From Yersinia thracica (GTDB lineage Bacteria > Pseudomonadota > Gammaproteobacteria > Enterobacterales > Enterobacteriaceae): DNA of 50,394 nucleotides. Under the pieces are notes generated by a model that saw only the letters and a program-made list of their open reading frames with translations, made no database searches and was not told the DNA's origin. This document shows positions 1 to 11,038 of this stretch, in pieces. The translations under genes were made by a program, and so were the position numbers. Position 1 is the stretch's first letter. Each line of letters opens with the position of its first letter. The stretch covers positions 1 to 50,394 of the forward strand of contig NZ_CABHXX010000120.1 of assembly GCF_902170565.1 (NCBI RefSeq), in the 5' to 3' direction.

Positions 1-312
1 ATTTAGAGTAATAAATATTCAAAACATATATGCCATAATAATGATATTTAATATGCATAAATTTCATATGGAAAGTGAGTTTGTAATTTTTCTATTAATA
101 TAGTATTTATTTTAATTATAAATAACGTTACATTTTAAAGTACAGTCCTAGATTGTACCTTAGTACCATTACTATCGTTTATCTATATGCGTATAATACT
201 CACAATAGGTTGATGGAGATATTTGGCATCAAAATTTTGGTGGCGATTTTTTATTATTAACTGTCTGTTAAATTAACTTTTGTGTATGGGGGTATATTAA
301 AAGGAGTTTTTT
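1..312. other. AT-rich intergenic region at window start
   Basis: This stretch is strongly AT-rich and has no credible coding frame. It ends with an AAGGAG ribosome binding site at about 301-306 for the following small gene. The upstream gene lies outside the window. I see no clear terminator or repeat in it. Confidence 0.5.
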
Positions 313-585
313 ATGATCAAAGAAATATCGGACTGGCATCCAGCGGATATAATAGCGGCGATACGCAAAAAAGGATCTTCTCTCTCTGCGGTCTCACGAA
401 ATTCGGGTTTAAGCTCAAGTACGCTGACTAATGCGCTAAAAAGACCTTGGCCTAAAGGCGAGTATATCATTGCAGATTTTTTGGATATTCATCCATCAGA
501 AATATGGCCGACAAGATATTATGACCAAAACTCCGGAGAGAAGATAAATAGGGAAGCTAAAATAAGAAAAAAGATTAAAACTTGA
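313..585 (+). CDS. Ner/Nlp (SfsB)-family small DNA-binding protein
   Basis: This 90-residue protein resembles the phage Mu Ner repressor and the enterobacterial Nlp/SfsB proteins. It opens with DWHPADIIAAIRKKGSSL, followed by a helix-turn-helix (about residues 24-45, SAVSRNSGLSSSTLTNAL) and the family's typical IIADFLDIHPSEIWPTRY segment. The C-terminus is basic (KIRKKIKT). The start has an ideal AAGGAG six bases upstream. The gene is more AT-rich than the murQ gene downstream, which fits acquisition from a phage, but no other phage gene is nearby. It probably acts as a transcription regulator. Its target is unknown, and proximity to murQ (83 bp) is the only hint. The family call is by pattern. 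Confidence 0.8.
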   Translation: MIKEISDWHPADIIAAIRKKGSSLSAVSRNSGLSSSTLTNALKRPWPKGEYIIADFLDIHPSEIWPTRYYDQNSGEKINREAKIRKKIKT

Positions 586-668
586 TTATGATAAGTCACG
601 ATAAGACATTTTTTAAATGATATGATTTTTATGTGTGCGGCTAACGCTATATTAGTAAGGAAAAAATC

Positions 669-1556
669 ATGAATTTAGGCGCTTTGATTTCTGAAAGTCG
701 CAATCCGGCCACGATGGATTTGGATAAACTCTCCACTTTGGAGATGCTAACCCGCATTAATGATGAAGACCGTAAAGTGGCGGCGGCGATCCGTTTGGTG
801 ATACCCAACATTGCTCGCGCGGTAGATTTAGCGGCTAAAGCTTTACAGGCCGGAGGTCGGTTGATTTATCTGGGGGCCGGTACCAGCGGGCGGCTTGGCG
901 TGTTAGATGCCTCGGAATGCCCACCGACCTTTGGGGTGCCGCAGGGTATGGTCATCGGCTTAATTGCTGGTGGCCCCGGCGCGTTACTCAAAGCGGTGGA
1001 GGGCGCTGAGGATGATATGTCACTCGGCGAGCGGGATTTGCAAAATTTACAGTTGACCTCGACGGATATGGTGGTCGGGCTGGCCGCCTCGGGCCGCACC
1101 CCCTATGTCATTGGCGCGTTGCGGTATGCCCGCCAGCTTGGCTGCCCCACTGCGGCCATTTCCTGTAATCCCGATTCCCCTATCGCGCAAGAAGCACTAA
1201 TCGCGATTTCGCCGGTCGTCGGGCCAGAGGCTCTGACCGGCTCGACCCGTATGAAATCGGGCACGGCACAAAAATTAGTGTTAAATATGTTATCCACTGG
1301 CGCGATGGTGAAGCTTGGCAAGGTCTATCAAAACCTGATGGTGGATGTAAAAGCGACCAATGTGAAATTAGTTGATCGTGCGTGCCGTATTGTGGTTGAA
1401 GCTACCGGAGCCAGCCGCGCAGAGGCAGAAAATGCATTGTCGCAAACTGAATTTGAAGTCAAACCGGCTATTTTGATGATTTTAAAAGGTGTCAGTGCGG
1501 AGCAAGCTCATCAGGATTTACAGCGGCATAATGGATATTTACGCGCTGCATTGTGA
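669..1556 (+). CDS. murQ: N-acetylmuramic acid 6-phosphate etherase MurQ
   Basis: MurQ cleaves the lactyl ether of MurNAc-6-phosphate to give GlcNAc-6-phosphate and D-lactate, a cytoplasmic step in peptidoglycan and MurNAc recycling. The protein is 295 residues, normal for the family. It has a SIS sugar-phosphate domain with the signature [21 protein letters not shown]-like stretch at about residues 70-90 and the [16 protein letters not shown] motif at about 190-206. AAGGA precedes the ATG. In many enterobacteria murQ is followed by the MurNAc PTS gene murP. Here the next gene is yfhB and no PTS component or MurR-type regulator is in the window, so the sugar may enter by another route or a distant transporter. 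Confidence 0.96.
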   Translation: MNLGALISESRNPATMDLDKLSTLEMLTRINDEDRKVAAAIRLVIPNIARAVDLAAKALQAGGRLIYLGAGTSGRLGVLDASECPPTFGVPQGMVIGLIAGGPGALLKAVEGAEDDMSLGERDLQNLQLTSTDMVVGLAASGRTPYVIGALRYARQLGCPTAAISCNPDSPIAQEALIAISPVVGPEALTGSTRMKSGTAQKLVLNMLSTGAMVKLGKVYQNLMVDVKATNVKLVDRACRIVVEATGASRAEAENALSQTEFEVKPAILMILKGVSAEQAHQDLQRHNGYLRAAL

Positions 1557-1637
1557 GGCTGATTTGCATGGGGCGATTGTCACCCTATTGCCCCTATTCT
1601 CATTGATTAAATTATCGATTAAATCTATGGAATTTCA

Positions 1638-2318
1638 ATGACAAAGGTTTTGAGCGCCGAGCAAACTGACACGACTGAACCGCCAGCGGAAAGTGTCAAA
1701 CGGGTTGTCTTCTTTGATTTAGATGGCACTTTGCATCAACAGGATATGTTTGGCAGTTTTTTGCGTTTTCTGCTGCGCCATTTGCCACTGAATATATTGT
1801 TGGTCATTCCATTACTGCCGGTTATTGGATTGGGGTTATTGGCGGGCGGGCGTTGTGCTCGTTGGCCAATAAGTTTATTGCTGTGGGCGCTCACTTTTGG
1901 CCGATCGGAAGCCCATCTGAAGGATCTGGAATTGCGCTTTGTGGATGATTTTCGCCAAAAAGTGACTGAGTTTCCGGTGGTTATGATGCGCTTGCGCCAA
2001 TATATCGAGAGCAACGATACTCAGGTGTGGTTGATTACCGGTTCACCACAACGGCTGGTCGAGCAGGTTTATCACGATTCAGATTTTATTCATCATTTAC
2101 GACTGGTGGGGAGCCGTATGGCGCGGCGCAATGGCGGCTGGGTGTTGCCACTGCGCTGTTTAGGGCCAGAAAAAGTGCTGCAATTAGAACAGCGCTTGGG
2201 GTCGCCACTGAAGCTCCACAGCGGTTACAGTGACAGTAAACAGGATAATCCGCTGCTGCATTTTTGCGAACACCGCTGGCGGGTCAGTAAAACCGGCGAA
2301 TTACAACAGTTAGAATGA
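1638..2318 (+). CDS. pgpC: Phosphatidylglycerophosphatase C (YfhB), HAD family
   Basis: This 226-residue inner-membrane protein resembles YfhB/PgpC, which dephosphorylates phosphatidylglycerol phosphate in phospholipid synthesis. The HAD nucleophile motif FFDLDGTLHQQDMF lies at about residues 25-38. A hydrophobic hairpin follows at about 46-80, and the second HAD motif is in the WLITGSPQRLVEQ segment at about 131-143. A YSDSKQDNPLL segment near 197-207 supplies the acidic motif. The first 20 residues are a polar extension, so the true start could be a little downstream. It converges on the DUF2157 gene with only about 60 bp between them. Confidence 0.9.
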   Translation: MTKVLSAEQTDTTEPPAESVKRVVFFDLDGTLHQQDMFGSFLRFLLRHLPLNILLVIPLLPVIGLGLLAGGRCARWPISLLLWALTFGRSEAHLKDLELRFVDDFRQKVTEFPVVMMRLRQYIESNDTQVWLITGSPQRLVEQVYHDSDFIHHLRLVGSRMARRNGGWVLPLRCLGPEKVLQLEQRLGSPLKLHSGYSDSKQDNPLLHFCEHRWRVSKTGELQQLE

Positions 2319-2380
2319 GTTACAGCTAGAGTAAGCCGCAGTGGGTGTCAAAGCCCAGTGAAGTTATTCATCACATTTCT

Positions 2381-3430
2381 CTAGTGAATCACATCATTTT
2401 CATGGTGACCGACCCGCCAGATCCGCTCAGCATGCCGCCCCAGTAACCACAAACTGATGCCGAGCAACAGGAAGAAAATAGTTTTCGGCATTGCATCCCA
2501 GAAAAATTCAAAGAAACGGGTATATAAGTTGATGGCCAAAAATGTCAGGCCAAAGCCGCGTAACATGGCGTCATCGCGCTTTAACCCCAGCCAGATGGCC
2601 GCCATGGCCGCGAGAGCAAATAATAAACTCCAATGGAGCAGTTCAATCTGGCGTATTTGATACCAATGGTCGATATCGCCGTAATTGCCAAAAATAGACA
2701 ATAGCCACAGGGCAATAAATAGGTAAAGCAGCCCCATAGCCTGCGAAACCCTGTCCAGCCGACGTGCCGCCAGCTGCGGTTGTAATGCCAATGCACTGGC
2801 GCACAGCAGTAAACCAAAGGCGATAAAGCGGGTTGGGTAGCTCATTCCCAGCCAGTAAGCGCCCCAACCGGACATATAGCCGGTTTCTGCACCAAACGCA
2901 TTACCCAGTGACAGCAAGGCAAATAGCCAGACGAGGGGCGCGCGGCCAAACCAGCCGACCGCAGCGTAAATCAGGGTGCCGAGCAACAATAATACCGAGA
3001 TGCGGCCACTGCCATTATCTAGCCATACGCCAAGTTGGCCGATAGCAGCGGCAGTAAAAATGACACCGAGGAACAACACGGCCTCATTGCTATAGATTTT
3101 GCTGGCGTCTTGTCGGCGGCGGTGAAACCCCCAGCCGTAAAAGGCTGCCGCTAAGAGGCTGGTGACCGCCACCCGAACCGGAGGATCAAAGCGGAAAAAT
3201 TGGCTGATCCAGGCTAATAGGAAAGTATCAGCCATCAAGCTGCCAATCGCGATGACCAGTGAGGCCAGTGCAGCAAGGAAAGCATAACCCGCTAGCCTGC
3301 GCCAGTCGAAAGGTTGAACCTCAATAGTGGCCAACAAACGCTGATGTTCTTCAGCGGGAATAACACTTTCTTTGGCCCATCCATCAAGGGTTTTGCGCAC
3401 AATTGCCGCATTTTTCTTGCTGAGTTTCAT
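2381..3430 (-). CDS. DUF2157 family polytopic membrane protein
   Basis: This is a protein of unknown function with a cytoplasmic N-terminal helical region of about 60 residues (MKLSKKNAAIVRKTLDGW) followed by roughly nine to ten hydrophobic segments. The layout is that of the DUF2157 family. I chose the ATG at 3430 (349 residues) because GGGAAG lies about ten bases upstream. The longer in-frame start at 3457 has no ribosome site and would overlap the tadA upstream region. It is divergent from tadA. No catalytic motif is visible. A role in the inner membrane is all that can be said. Confidence 0.75.
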   Translation of the reverse strand: MKLSKKNAAIVRKTLDGWAKESVIPAEEHQRLLATIEVQPFDWRRLAGYAFLAALASLVIAIGSLMADTFLLAWISQFFRFDPPVRVAVTSLLAAAFYGWGFHRRRQDASKIYSNEAVLFLGVIFTAAAIGQLGVWLDNGSGRISVLLLLGTLIYAAVGWFGRAPLVWLFALLSLGNAFGAETGYMSGWGAYWLGMSYPTRFIAFGLLLCASALALQPQLAARRLDRVSQAMGLLYLFIALWLLSIFGNYGDIDHWYQIRQIELLHWSLLFALAAMAAIWLGLKRDDAMLRGFGLTFLAINLYTRFFEFFWDAMPKTIFFLLLGISLWLLGRHAERIWRVGHHENDVIH

Positions 3431-3451
3431 TGCTCTGGCTTCCCTATATAG

Positions 3452-4129
<678 letters not shown>

Positions 4130-4132
4130 GCC

Positions 4133-4332
4133 ATACTCAAAGTCATTGGAATTGCAGGTAGGCAGCAAACGAAGGACAAATTGGTCGGGAACCGATTTGA
4201 ACAGCATTTATGCTAGCCCGTAGGGTGAGCCTCAAGGATGAGGCTCATTAATTCCGATGAGCTTACTCAAGTAAGTGATTCGGATGAGTGAGAGCCGCTA
4301 ACACCCCTGCAACTTCAAGTAAGAAGAGTATA
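4133..4332. repeat. ERIC element, long form with insertion (copy 1)
   Basis: This 200-bp imperfect palindrome fills the whole convergent gap between tadA and mltF. The ERIC core is evident: GATGAGCTTACTCAAGTAAG at about 4257-4276, with outer ends ATACTCAAAGTCATTGGAAT and CAACTTCAAGTAAG. Compared with the 127-bp copy at 27950, it has about 75 bp of extra sequence after the AGGCAGCAAAC stretch (about 4169-4250). Long ERICs of this kind are described for yersiniae. Its end abuts the mltF stop codon, so mltF mRNA will carry it as a 3' hairpin. Confidence 0.9.
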
Positions 4333-5793
4333 TTAATTATTGATTGACCAGCCGGGGCCAACAACCGGATAAGCTTTACCCAGTTCGGCTTCAATTGCGG
4401 CATGTTGAGCGGCTTTTTTCTCCCTTTCCTGCAAATATCCCTCCAGACTGACCTGATAGCGGCGGATGTTTTCGACGTAGTTATAGGCCTCGTGACCGCG
4501 GGCATAGCCATAGGTGGTGCTCGGGTAGTAGCGCTTTTGGCTCAACATGGGTAGCCGCATTTTTACATCCCCCCAACTGTCTGGATTACCATTTTGTTTT
4601 TTGGTCAGCTTGCGGGCATCAAGCATATGGCCATAACCCATATTATATGACGCCAGTGCGAACCAAATTCGCTCATCTTCTGGGATGGTCTCCGGCACTT
4701 TCTGCATCAGCCGTTGTAAGTAAACCGAGCCGCCTTTGATACTCTCTTCGGGATCAACCCGGTCTTTCACTCCCAAGCTACCGGCGGTGGCCCGTGTGAG
4801 CATCATTAGGCCGCGCACCCCGGTGGGGGAGGTTGCTTGTGGATTCCAATGAGATTCTTGATAGGCGATCGCGGCCAGTAATTTCCAGTCGATTTCACCG
4901 GCGTGCTTTTCAAATAAGGGCTGGAAAGAGGGCAGCACATTATCAATAGCGGAGAGGAATGTTTTGGTGTCGACATAATCAAAACTGCCGACATGGCCGA
5001 GATATTTTTCCTCCAGACGCGCCAGACTACCGTCTTCTACCATCTCACTGTAGAAATCAAGCATTGCCGCATACAGGCTATCATCATGACTTTGTTGGAA
5101 ATACCAGGTCACCGGCTCTTCATCTGTGACGTCAAAAGCCACGGCCAATTGTGGGTGAATACGTTGCAGCAGAGCAATAGTGACAGAATCCCCAAGGGTA
5201 TAGTCGAGCTTGCCATCCGCGACTTGCTCCAGTAATTCTTTACCGGAGCGATCAACCGACGATCCCCAGTTCAGATCTGGATATTTGGTCTGTTTAAGCT
5301 GTTTCAAGGTGGTCATATGGGCCGAGCCGGAGGCAACAATCAGTTGGCCTTTCAGGTCACTGAATGATTTTGGCCGCGGTGAACCCAAGCGGTAGACTAA
5401 TTGTTGCGACACGGAATAGTAGGCAGGGCCAGTGCGCGCCCGATTAAGACGTTCGCGGTTATAAATCAGCCCGGCAGCAATGAGGTCGGCATCGTCACTG
5501 TCTAAAGCATCAAATAAGTCGTTGATATTATGTTGGGGAGTCATCACCAGCTTAACTCCCAGATAATCAGCAAACCGTTGTGCCAGCTCATAGTCGAGAC
5601 CGGAAGGGCCATCTTTTCCGGTTGAGTAGATCAAGGGTGAACTTATGGTGCTAACTCGCAGTTCACCACGGGCTTTTATACGGTCCAGTTGCCCTTCTTG
5701 CCCATTGCGCCACGGAATATTGGGCCACAACGCAAGAGCCAGAAGCAAGGCAACTACCCCGATGACAAAGTAATTTAATTTTATGCGCGTCAA
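4333..5793 (-). CDS. mltF: Membrane-bound lytic murein transglycosylase F
   Basis: MltF cuts the MurNAc-GlcNAc bond in peptidoglycan with formation of 1,6-anhydroMurNAc. The 486-residue protein has an N-terminal membrane anchor/signal ([20 protein letters not shown], about 4-23), a solute-binding-protein-like domain (SBP_bac_3, about 40-265) that is regulatory in this family, and a C-terminal SLT domain (about 285-450). The catalytic Glu lies in AYQESHWNP and the substrate motif is [13 protein letters not shown]. coli MltF is slightly longer (518). It is divergent from purL, and its 3' end meets an ERIC element. Confidence 0.96.
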   Translation of the reverse strand: MTRIKLNYFVIGVVALLLALALWPNIPWRNGQEGQLDRIKARGELRVSTISSPLIYSTGKDGPSGLDYELAQRFADYLGVKLVMTPQHNINDLFDALDSDDADLIAAGLIYNRERLNRARTGPAYYSVSQQLVYRLGSPRPKSFSDLKGQLIVASGSAHMTTLKQLKQTKYPDLNWGSSVDRSGKELLEQVADGKLDYTLGDSVTIALLQRIHPQLAVAFDVTDEEPVTWYFQQSHDDSLYAAMLDFYSEMVEDGSLARLEEKYLGHVGSFDYVDTKTFLSAIDNVLPSFQPLFEKHAGEIDWKLLAAIAYQESHWNPQATSPTGVRGLMMLTRATAGSLGVKDRVDPEESIKGGSVYLQRLMQKVPETIPEDERIWFALASYNMGYGHMLDARKLTKKQNGNPDSWGDVKMRLPMLSQKRYYPSTTYGYARGHEAYNYVENIRRYQVSLEGYLQEREKKAAQHAAIEAELGKAYPVVGPGWSINN

Positions 5794-5979
5794 ATAGTTA
5801 TCTCTCGGCAGCGCTCTTTATATGTGTATTTTGAAGCATAATTCGACATGGTTAAATCCCCAGTAGAGCGGCATTTTGCGTAATAATTCGTCAGTGTGCA
5901 ACTTTATTGCGAGCTTATTGATCCGGTATTCAATGTATATCTCTAACAAAGTTTTCTGACGTAATTATGAATAATAGCT

Positions 5980-5995
5980 ACGCAAACGGTTTCGT
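5980..5995. promoter_or_regulatory. PurR operator of purL
   Basis: ACGCAAACGGTTTCGT differs from the PurR consensus ACGCAAACGTTTTCNT at one position. It lies just upstream of a TATAAT -10 box (6013-6018), about 110 bp before purL. This is the expected purine repression site. Confidence 0.88.
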
Positions 5996-6012
5996 CGGCG
6001 GCTTAGATTCAC

Positions 6013-6018
6013 TATAAT
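6013..6018 (+). promoter_or_regulatory. Predicted purL -10 box
   Basis: A perfect TATAAT lies 17 bases after a weak -35 (TTTCGT) that overlaps the PurR box. The start of transcription would be near 6025, leaving a leader of about 80 nt. Confidence 0.65.
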
Positions 6019-6107
6019 GGCGCGCGTTTTCCCCTGTTTTGCGCCAATGCATGCTGCGCCCAATGAAGTGCTGTCCCAGTCGCTTCGAAGAGAGAGAAAC
6101 TTAGATT

Positions 6108-9100
6108 ATGGAAATACTGCGTGGTTCGCCCGCTTTGTCGGCTTTTCGAATTACCAAACTGCTGTCCCGCTGCCAGGATGCTCATCTGCCGGTAGATGAT
6201 GTCTACGCCGAATATGTTCACTTTGCTGATGTTAGCGCCCCCTTGAGTGCTGAGGAACACGCCAGACTCCAGCGGCTGCTTAAGTATGGTCCATCTCTCC
6301 CCGAACATGCGCCAGAAGGGCGTTTATTATTGGTGACGCCAAGACCGGGGACGATTTCTCCGTGGTCTTCCAAAGCGACTGATATTGCACATAATTGTGC
6401 ACTGCCACAGGTTTTGCGCCTGGAGCGCGGTCTGGCCTTCTATATACAAGGCCAGAATCTGAGTGAAAACCAATGGCAGCAATTGTCAGTATTACTGCAT
6501 GACCGCATGATGGAAACGGTCTTCACTGATTTGCAGCAAGCCGAGCAACTGTTCTCTCACCATCAGCCCGCCCCGGTACAACGGGTGGATATCTTGACGC
6601 AGGGCCGTAGTGCACTGGATCAGGCCAATATTAAATTGGGCCTGGCACTGGCTCCGGATGAAATTGATTATCTGTTGGCCGCGTTTACTGGCCTTGGGCG
6701 CAACCCGACAGATATCGAGCTGTATATGTTTGCTCAGGCAAACTCTGAGCATTGCCGCCATAAGATTTTTAATGCGGATTGGAAAATTGATGGCGTTGAT
6801 CAGCCTAAATCGCTGTTTAAGATGATCAAAAATACCTTTGAACACACCCCAGATTACGTGCTGTCGGCCTATAAAGACAATGCTGCGGTAATGGAAGGTT
6901 CTCAGGTCGGGCGCTTCTTTGCCGCGCCAGAAAATGGCGTTTATGGCTACCATCAGGAAGAGGCGCATATCCTGATGAAAGTTGAAACTCACAACCACCC
7001 GACGGCGATTTCACCATGGCCGGGTGCTGCTACCGGCTCGGGCGGGGAAATTCGTGATGAGGGGGCCACCGGGCGCGGTGCTAAACCGAAAGCCGGTTTG
7101 GTGGGCTTCTCTGTGTCTAACTTGCGTATCCCCGGTTTTGAACAGCCATGGGAAGAGAATTTCGGTAAACCAGAGCGCATTGTTACCGCGCTGGATATCA
7201 TGACCGAAGGCCCATTGGGCGGCGCGGCGTTTAACAATGAATTTGGTCGTCCGGCGCTGCTGGGCTACTTCCGTACCTATGAAGAGCGCGTAAATAGCCA
7301 TAACGGCACGGAGCTACGTGGCTATCATAAGCCGATTATGTTGGCGGGCGGCATTGGCAATATCCGTGCTAACCATGTGCAGAAAGGCGAAATCACCGTG
7401 GGTGCTAAGCTGGTGGTGCTTGGTGGCCCAGCAATGAATATCGGTTTGGGCGGAGGTGCTGCGTCCTCCATGGCCTCTGGTCAATCTGATGCGGATCTGG
7501 ATTTTGCTTCGGTACAGCGCGATAACCCAGAAATGGAACGCCGCTGTCAGGAAGTGATCGACCGCTGCTGGCAGTTGGGCGACCACAACCCCATCCTGTT
7601 TATTCATGACGTCGGTGCCGGTGGTTTGTCCAACGCCATGCCAGAACTGGTGAGTGACGGTGGCCGTGGTGGCCGCTTTGAACTGCGTGACATTCTTAAC
7701 GACGAGCCGGGCATGAGCCCGCTGGAAGTGTGGTGTAATGAATCTCAGGAGCGCTATGTCATGGCCATTGCTCCTGCGCAGATGGCACAGTTTGATGAAA
7801 TCTGCCGCCGTGAACGCGCGCCATATGCTGTCATCGGCGAAGCGACTGAAGAAAAACATCTGACTTTGAATGACCGCCATTTCGATAATCAACCCATTGA
7901 TATGCCGTTGGATGTGCTGTTAGGTAACACACCGAAAATGCTGCGTGATGTCACCCGCCTACAGGCGCAGGGTGAGGCTTTGCAACGGGCTGAAATCAGC
8001 ATTGCTGATGCGGTAAAACGTGTGATGCATTTACCGGCGGTAGCAGAGAAAACCTTCCTGATCACCATTGGCGACCGCACCGTGACCGGCATGGTCACCC
8101 GTGATCAGATGGTCGGCCCGTGGCAGATTCCGGTGGCTGATTGTGCAGTAACCAGCGCCAGTCTGGACAGCTACTATGGCGAGGCGATGTCACTGGGCGA
8201 ACGTGCGCCAGTGGCTTTGCTGGATTTTGCCGCTTCTGCCCGCTTAGCGGTTGGCGAAGCATTGACCAATATTGCCGCGACCCAAATTGGCGAACTCAAG
8301 CGCATTAAACTGTCAGCTAACTGGATGTCCGCCGCCGGTCACCCCGGTGAAGATGCCGGTTTGTATGAAGCGGTGCGCGCCGTGGGTGAAGAGTTATGCC
8401 CGGCGCTGGAAATTACCATCCCGGTGGGCAAAGACTCTATGTCGATGAAAACTCGCTGGCAGGAAGGGGATGAACAGCGCGAAATGACTTCGCCGCTATC
8501 ATTGGTGATTACTGCTTTTGCTCGTGTCGAAGATGTCCGTCACACAGTGACTCCGCAGTTGCGGACTGACCAAGGTGACAATGCGCTGCTGCTGATTGAT
8601 TTGGGCGCGGGACATAATGCACTGGGGGCCACGGCGTTGACTCAGGTTTATCGTCAGTTAGGGGATAAACCGGCGGATGTCCGTGATGTGCAACAACTGG
8701 CGGGCTTCTTCAACGCGATGCAGCGTTTGGTCGCCGATCAAGCATTGTTGGCTTATCACGACCGCTCTGACGGCGGCCTGTTAGTGACATTAGCCGAAAT
8801 GGCCTTTGCCGGTCATTGTGGTGTGCAAGTTGATATTCAATCCTTGGGTGACGATGCGCTGGCCGCCTTGTTTAACGAGGAGTTGGGGGCGGTGATTCAG
8901 GTGTGTGCCGAGCAGAAAGTCGCAGTGGAGAAAGTGCTGGCAGACCATGGCCTGACAAACTGTGTCCATTATCTGGGCCGTGCTGTTGAGGGGGATGTTT
9001 TTGACATCCACCGCGCTACTGAAGTGGTTTACAGCGAAAAACGCAGCACCCTGCGCTTGTGGTGGGCTGAAACCACTTGGCAGATGCAGCGCCTGCGCGA

Positions 9101-9998
9101 TAACCCAGATTGCGCCGATCAAGAGCATCAAGCTAAACAGGATGAGCACGACCCTGGCCTGAATGTGAAACTGACCTTTGATCCCGCTGAAGATATCGCC
9201 GCACCTTATATTATCAAACAGACGCGACCAAAAGTTGCGGTGCTGCGTGAGCAGGGGGTTAACTCCCACGTTGAGATGGCCGCTGCTTTCCACCGTGCCG
9301 GTTTTGATGCTGTTGACGTGCATATGAGTGATTTACTGGCGGGACGCACTGATTTGCAATCTTTCCAGACTTTAGTCGCTTGTGGCGGTTTCTCTTACGG
9401 CGATGTATTGGGCGCAGGCGAAGGTTGGGCGAAGTCCATTCTGTTCAATGACCGCGTGCGTGATGAGTTCGAAGCTTTCTTCCATCGCCCAGAAACACTG
9501 GCGCTGGGGGTGTGTAACGGCTGCCAGATGATGTCTAATCTGCGTGAACTTATTCCGGGCGCTGCGCACTGGCCACGGTTTGTTCGCAACTTATCGGACC
9601 GTTTTGAAGCGCGATTCAGTCTGGTTGAAGTAGCAAATAGCCCATCCCTGTTTATGCAGGATATGGCCGGCTCTCGCATGCCAATCGCGGTTTCACACGG
9701 TGAAGGGCGGGTTGAAGTGCGTGATGCTGCGCATCTGGCCCTATTGGAACAGAGCAATTTGGTGGCATTACGCTTTGTGAACAACCAAGGTGCGGTCACC
9801 GAGCAGTATCCGGCTAACCCTAATGGTTCAGCGCATGGTATTACGGCGGTAACCAGTATCAGTGGGCGGGCCACCGTCATGATGCCGCATCCAGAACGCG
9901 TCTTCCGCACTGTCAGTAACTCATGGCATCCACAAGAGTGGGGTGAAGATAGCCCATGGATGCGTATGTTCCGTAATGCTCGTAAGCAATTGGGCTAA
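6108..9998 (+). CDS. purL: Phosphoribosylformylglycinamidine synthase PurL
   Basis: PurL makes FGAM from FGAR, glutamine and ATP, the fourth step of purine synthesis. The 1296-residue length matches the large single-chain gamma-proteobacterial form. In order it shows the N-terminal PurS-like domain, two AIRS-type ATP domains (with motifs such as [19 protein letters not shown] and [14 protein letters not shown]) and a C-terminal class I glutamine amidotransferase. The amidotransferase triad is visible: nucleophile Cys in [11 protein letters not shown], and His/Glu in MMPHPERVF. The gene stands alone behind a PurR box and ends at a strong terminator. Confidence 0.98.
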   Translation: MEILRGSPALSAFRITKLLSRCQDAHLPVDDVYAEYVHFADVSAPLSAEEHARLQRLLKYGPSLPEHAPEGRLLLVTPRPGTISPWSSKATDIAHNCALPQVLRLERGLAFYIQGQNLSENQWQQLSVLLHDRMMETVFTDLQQAEQLFSHHQPAPVQRVDILTQGRSALDQANIKLGLALAPDEIDYLLAAFTGLGRNPTDIELYMFAQANSEHCRHKIFNADWKIDGVDQPKSLFKMIKNTFEHTPDYVLSAYKDNAAVMEGSQVGRFFAAPENGVYGYHQEEAHILMKVETHNHPTAISPWPGAATGSGGEIRDEGATGRGAKPKAGLVGFSVSNLRIPGFEQPWEENFGKPERIVTALDIMTEGPLGGAAFNNEFGRPALLGYFRTYEERVNSHNGTELRGYHKPIMLAGGIGNIRANHVQKGEITVGAKLVVLGGPAMNIGLGGGAASSMASGQSDADLDFASVQRDNPEMERRCQEVIDRCWQLGDHNPILFIHDVGAGGLSNAMPELVSDGGRGGRFELRDILNDEPGMSPLEVWCNESQERYVMAIAPAQMAQFDEICRRERAPYAVIGEATEEKHLTLNDRHFDNQPIDMPLDVLLGNTPKMLRDVTRLQAQGEALQRAEISIADAVKRVMHLPAVAEKTFLITIGDRTVTGMVTRDQMVGPWQIPVADCAVTSASLDSYYGEAMSLGERAPVALLDFAASARLAVGEALTNIAATQIGELKRIKLSANWMSAAGHPGEDAGLYEAVRAVGEELCPALEITIPVGKDSMSMKTRWQEGDEQREMTSPLSLVITAFARVEDVRHTVTPQLRTDQGDNALLLIDLGAGHNALGATALTQVYRQLGDKPADVRDVQQLAGFFNAMQRLVADQALLAYHDRSDGGLLVTLAEMAFAGHCGVQVDIQSLGDDALAALFNEELGAVIQVCAEQKVAVEKVLADHGLTNCVHYLGRAVEGDVFDIHRATEVVYSEKRSTLRLWWAETTWQMQRLRDNPDCADQEHQAKQDEHDPGLNVKLTFDPAEDIAAPYIIKQTRPKVAVLREQGVNSHVEMAAAFHRAGFDAVDVHMSDLLAGRTDLQSFQTLVACGGFSYGDVLGAGEGWAKSILFNDRVRDEFEAFFHRPETLALGVCNGCQMMSNLRELIPGAAHWPRFVRNLSDRFEARFSLVEVANSPSLFMQDMAGSRMPIAVSHGEGRVEVRDAAHLALLEQSNLVALRFVNNQGAVTEQYPANPNGSAHGITAVTSISGRATVMMPHPERVFRTVSNSWHPQEWGEDSPWMRMFRNARKQLG

Positions 9999-10011
9999 AT
10001 TGACTTAATAG

Positions 10012-10040
10012 AAAAGGGCATCAGGTTGATGCCCTTTTTT
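10012..10040. terminator. Bidirectional intrinsic terminator after purL
   Basis: The hairpin GGGCATCA-GGT-TGATGCCC is flanked by AAAA on one side and TTTTTT on the other. It can end both purL and the converging minus-strand gene at 10070-10507. Confidence 0.93.
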
Positions 10041-10069
10041 ACTTTTATACAATGCAAATTTTTATCTTA

Positions 10070-10507
10070 TTACTCTAATCTAATATTAAATATTTGTTGT
10101 GATGAATCTTGGGCATTATTATAAGCCTCTACAACTAATTCGTAATATCCACTATTAACCTCATCCGTTAAAAGGGTAATATTTTCTGATGAATGGTTAA
10201 TGTATCCGGAGGTTTCACCATATAAAATATTGCCTTTTCTAATATGAGCGGAGTAATTGATATATTCATTTGTGCTTATATTGAATTTAACTTTTGCTTT
10301 TCCTTCCAACAATGTATAGCTATCTTTTATATTATTGACTTCAAAGGTGGGGGGGGACATATATCCAGCCATCATGAAACTACTCGCCGGTTTAATTAAT
10401 TTTGTTGTTACATTCATAACCTCAAGTGGTGGCTTGATGGCGTTAGCATTCAAGCAAATTATTATGAAGCCCATGGCGCTAGTGAATGTGGTAGGGATAA
10501 TTTTCAT
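10070..10507 (-). CDS. Small secreted protein of unknown function
   Basis: I do not recognise this 145-residue protein. It has a likely Sec signal peptide (KIIPTTFTSAMGFIIICLNANA, about 1-24), then a beta-rich, Asn/Ser/Tyr-rich mature part with a FEVNNIKDSYTLLEGKAKVK segment and a terminal IFNIRLE. It contains no cysteines after the signal. Composition is much more AT-rich than the flanking core genes, which suggests horizontal gain between purL and the glmY region. A run of eight C (coding strand; eight G at 10349-10356) falls at codons of MSPPTF near residue 50. Gain or loss of one base would truncate the protein. The ATG has a weak upstream ribosome site. Confidence 0.6.
   Translation of the reverse strand: MKIIPTTFTSAMGFIIICLNANAIKPPLEVMNVTTKLIKPASSFMMAGYMSPPTFEVNNIKDSYTLLEGKAKVKFNISTNEYINYSAHIRKGNILYGETSGYINHSSENITLLTDEVNSGYYELVVEAYNNAQDSSQQIFNIRLE
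10349..10356. repeat. G8/C8 homopolymer inside a coding sequence
   Basis: Eight consecutive G on the plus strand lie inside the coding part of the small secreted protein gene. Tracts of this type can slip during replication. Confidence 0.8.
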
Positions 10508-10819
10508 GTGAGTACCTTTCTAATGAAAGATCAGTAAAACTTCGCAGTCAGTGCCTGTGAAGCCCTTATATAGGTATGAGCTGCTACCGGTATTTTTGTC
10601 TTCTGTACTTTGGCGATCTTCTCATTAGATACCAGAGCCAGAGCATTAGCGTGACTCATTCATTTCGGTGATTAAATCTCATAATTTATAACTCCATGGT
10701 GATTTTATGCCGCAGTTTGCAGAGTTGTGGTGAACGGCTGGGATTGAACGGAGAAATAAATAATATTACTGGGTGTCTAAAATAATTAACTGATTGATTA
10801 CTAATGATTTAATAAATAA

Positions 10820-10837
10820 TGTCGGCAAATCGCGACA
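10820..10837. promoter_or_regulatory. GlrR binding box 1 (TGTC-N10-GACA)
   Basis: TGTC and GACA are exactly ten bases apart. This is the published GlrR recognition pattern upstream of glmY in Enterobacteriaceae. It is the most distal of three copies. Confidence 0.88.
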
Positions 10838-10851
10838 ATGGCCCTGGATCC

Positions 10852-10869
10852 TGTCTCAAAAAGGAGACA
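10852..10869. promoter_or_regulatory. GlrR binding box 2 (TGTC-N10-GACA)
   Basis: TGTC-N10-GACA again matches exactly. Its centre is about 32 bp (three helical turns) from box 1. Confidence 0.88.
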
Positions 10870-10914
10870 TTTATCATATTGATTTATATGATTTTTATTT
10901 ATGTGTAGATTAAG

Positions 10915-10932
10915 TGTCGGGTAATAGCGACA
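10915..10932. promoter_or_regulatory. GlrR binding box 3 (TGTC-N10-GACA)
   Basis: This is the third exact TGTC-N10-GACA, centred about 142 bp upstream of the predicted glmY start and about 63 bp (six turns) from box 2. All three boxes therefore lie on one face of the DNA. Confidence 0.88.
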
Positions 10933-11007
10933 AAACGCGATTGAATCACTCGATTTGATTAGCAATAGTAGGACGATAAGTTGATGTTTAAATTTTTTTA
11001 TAAATTA

Positions 11008-11020
11008 TATCAATAAGTTA
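11008..11020. promoter_or_regulatory. IHF site between GlrR boxes and glmY promoter
   Basis: TATCAATAAGTTA matches the IHF consensus WATCAANNNNTTR at every fixed position. It sits between the enhancer boxes and the sigma-54 promoter, where a DNA bend would bring GlrR to the polymerase. Confidence 0.82.
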
Positions 11021-11038
11021 ATATTATTTTAAAAAACC

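Noticed and set aside
6492-6998. A 168-codon minus-strand frame in purL
   Set aside because: Shadow of purL. No start signal and no family resemblance.
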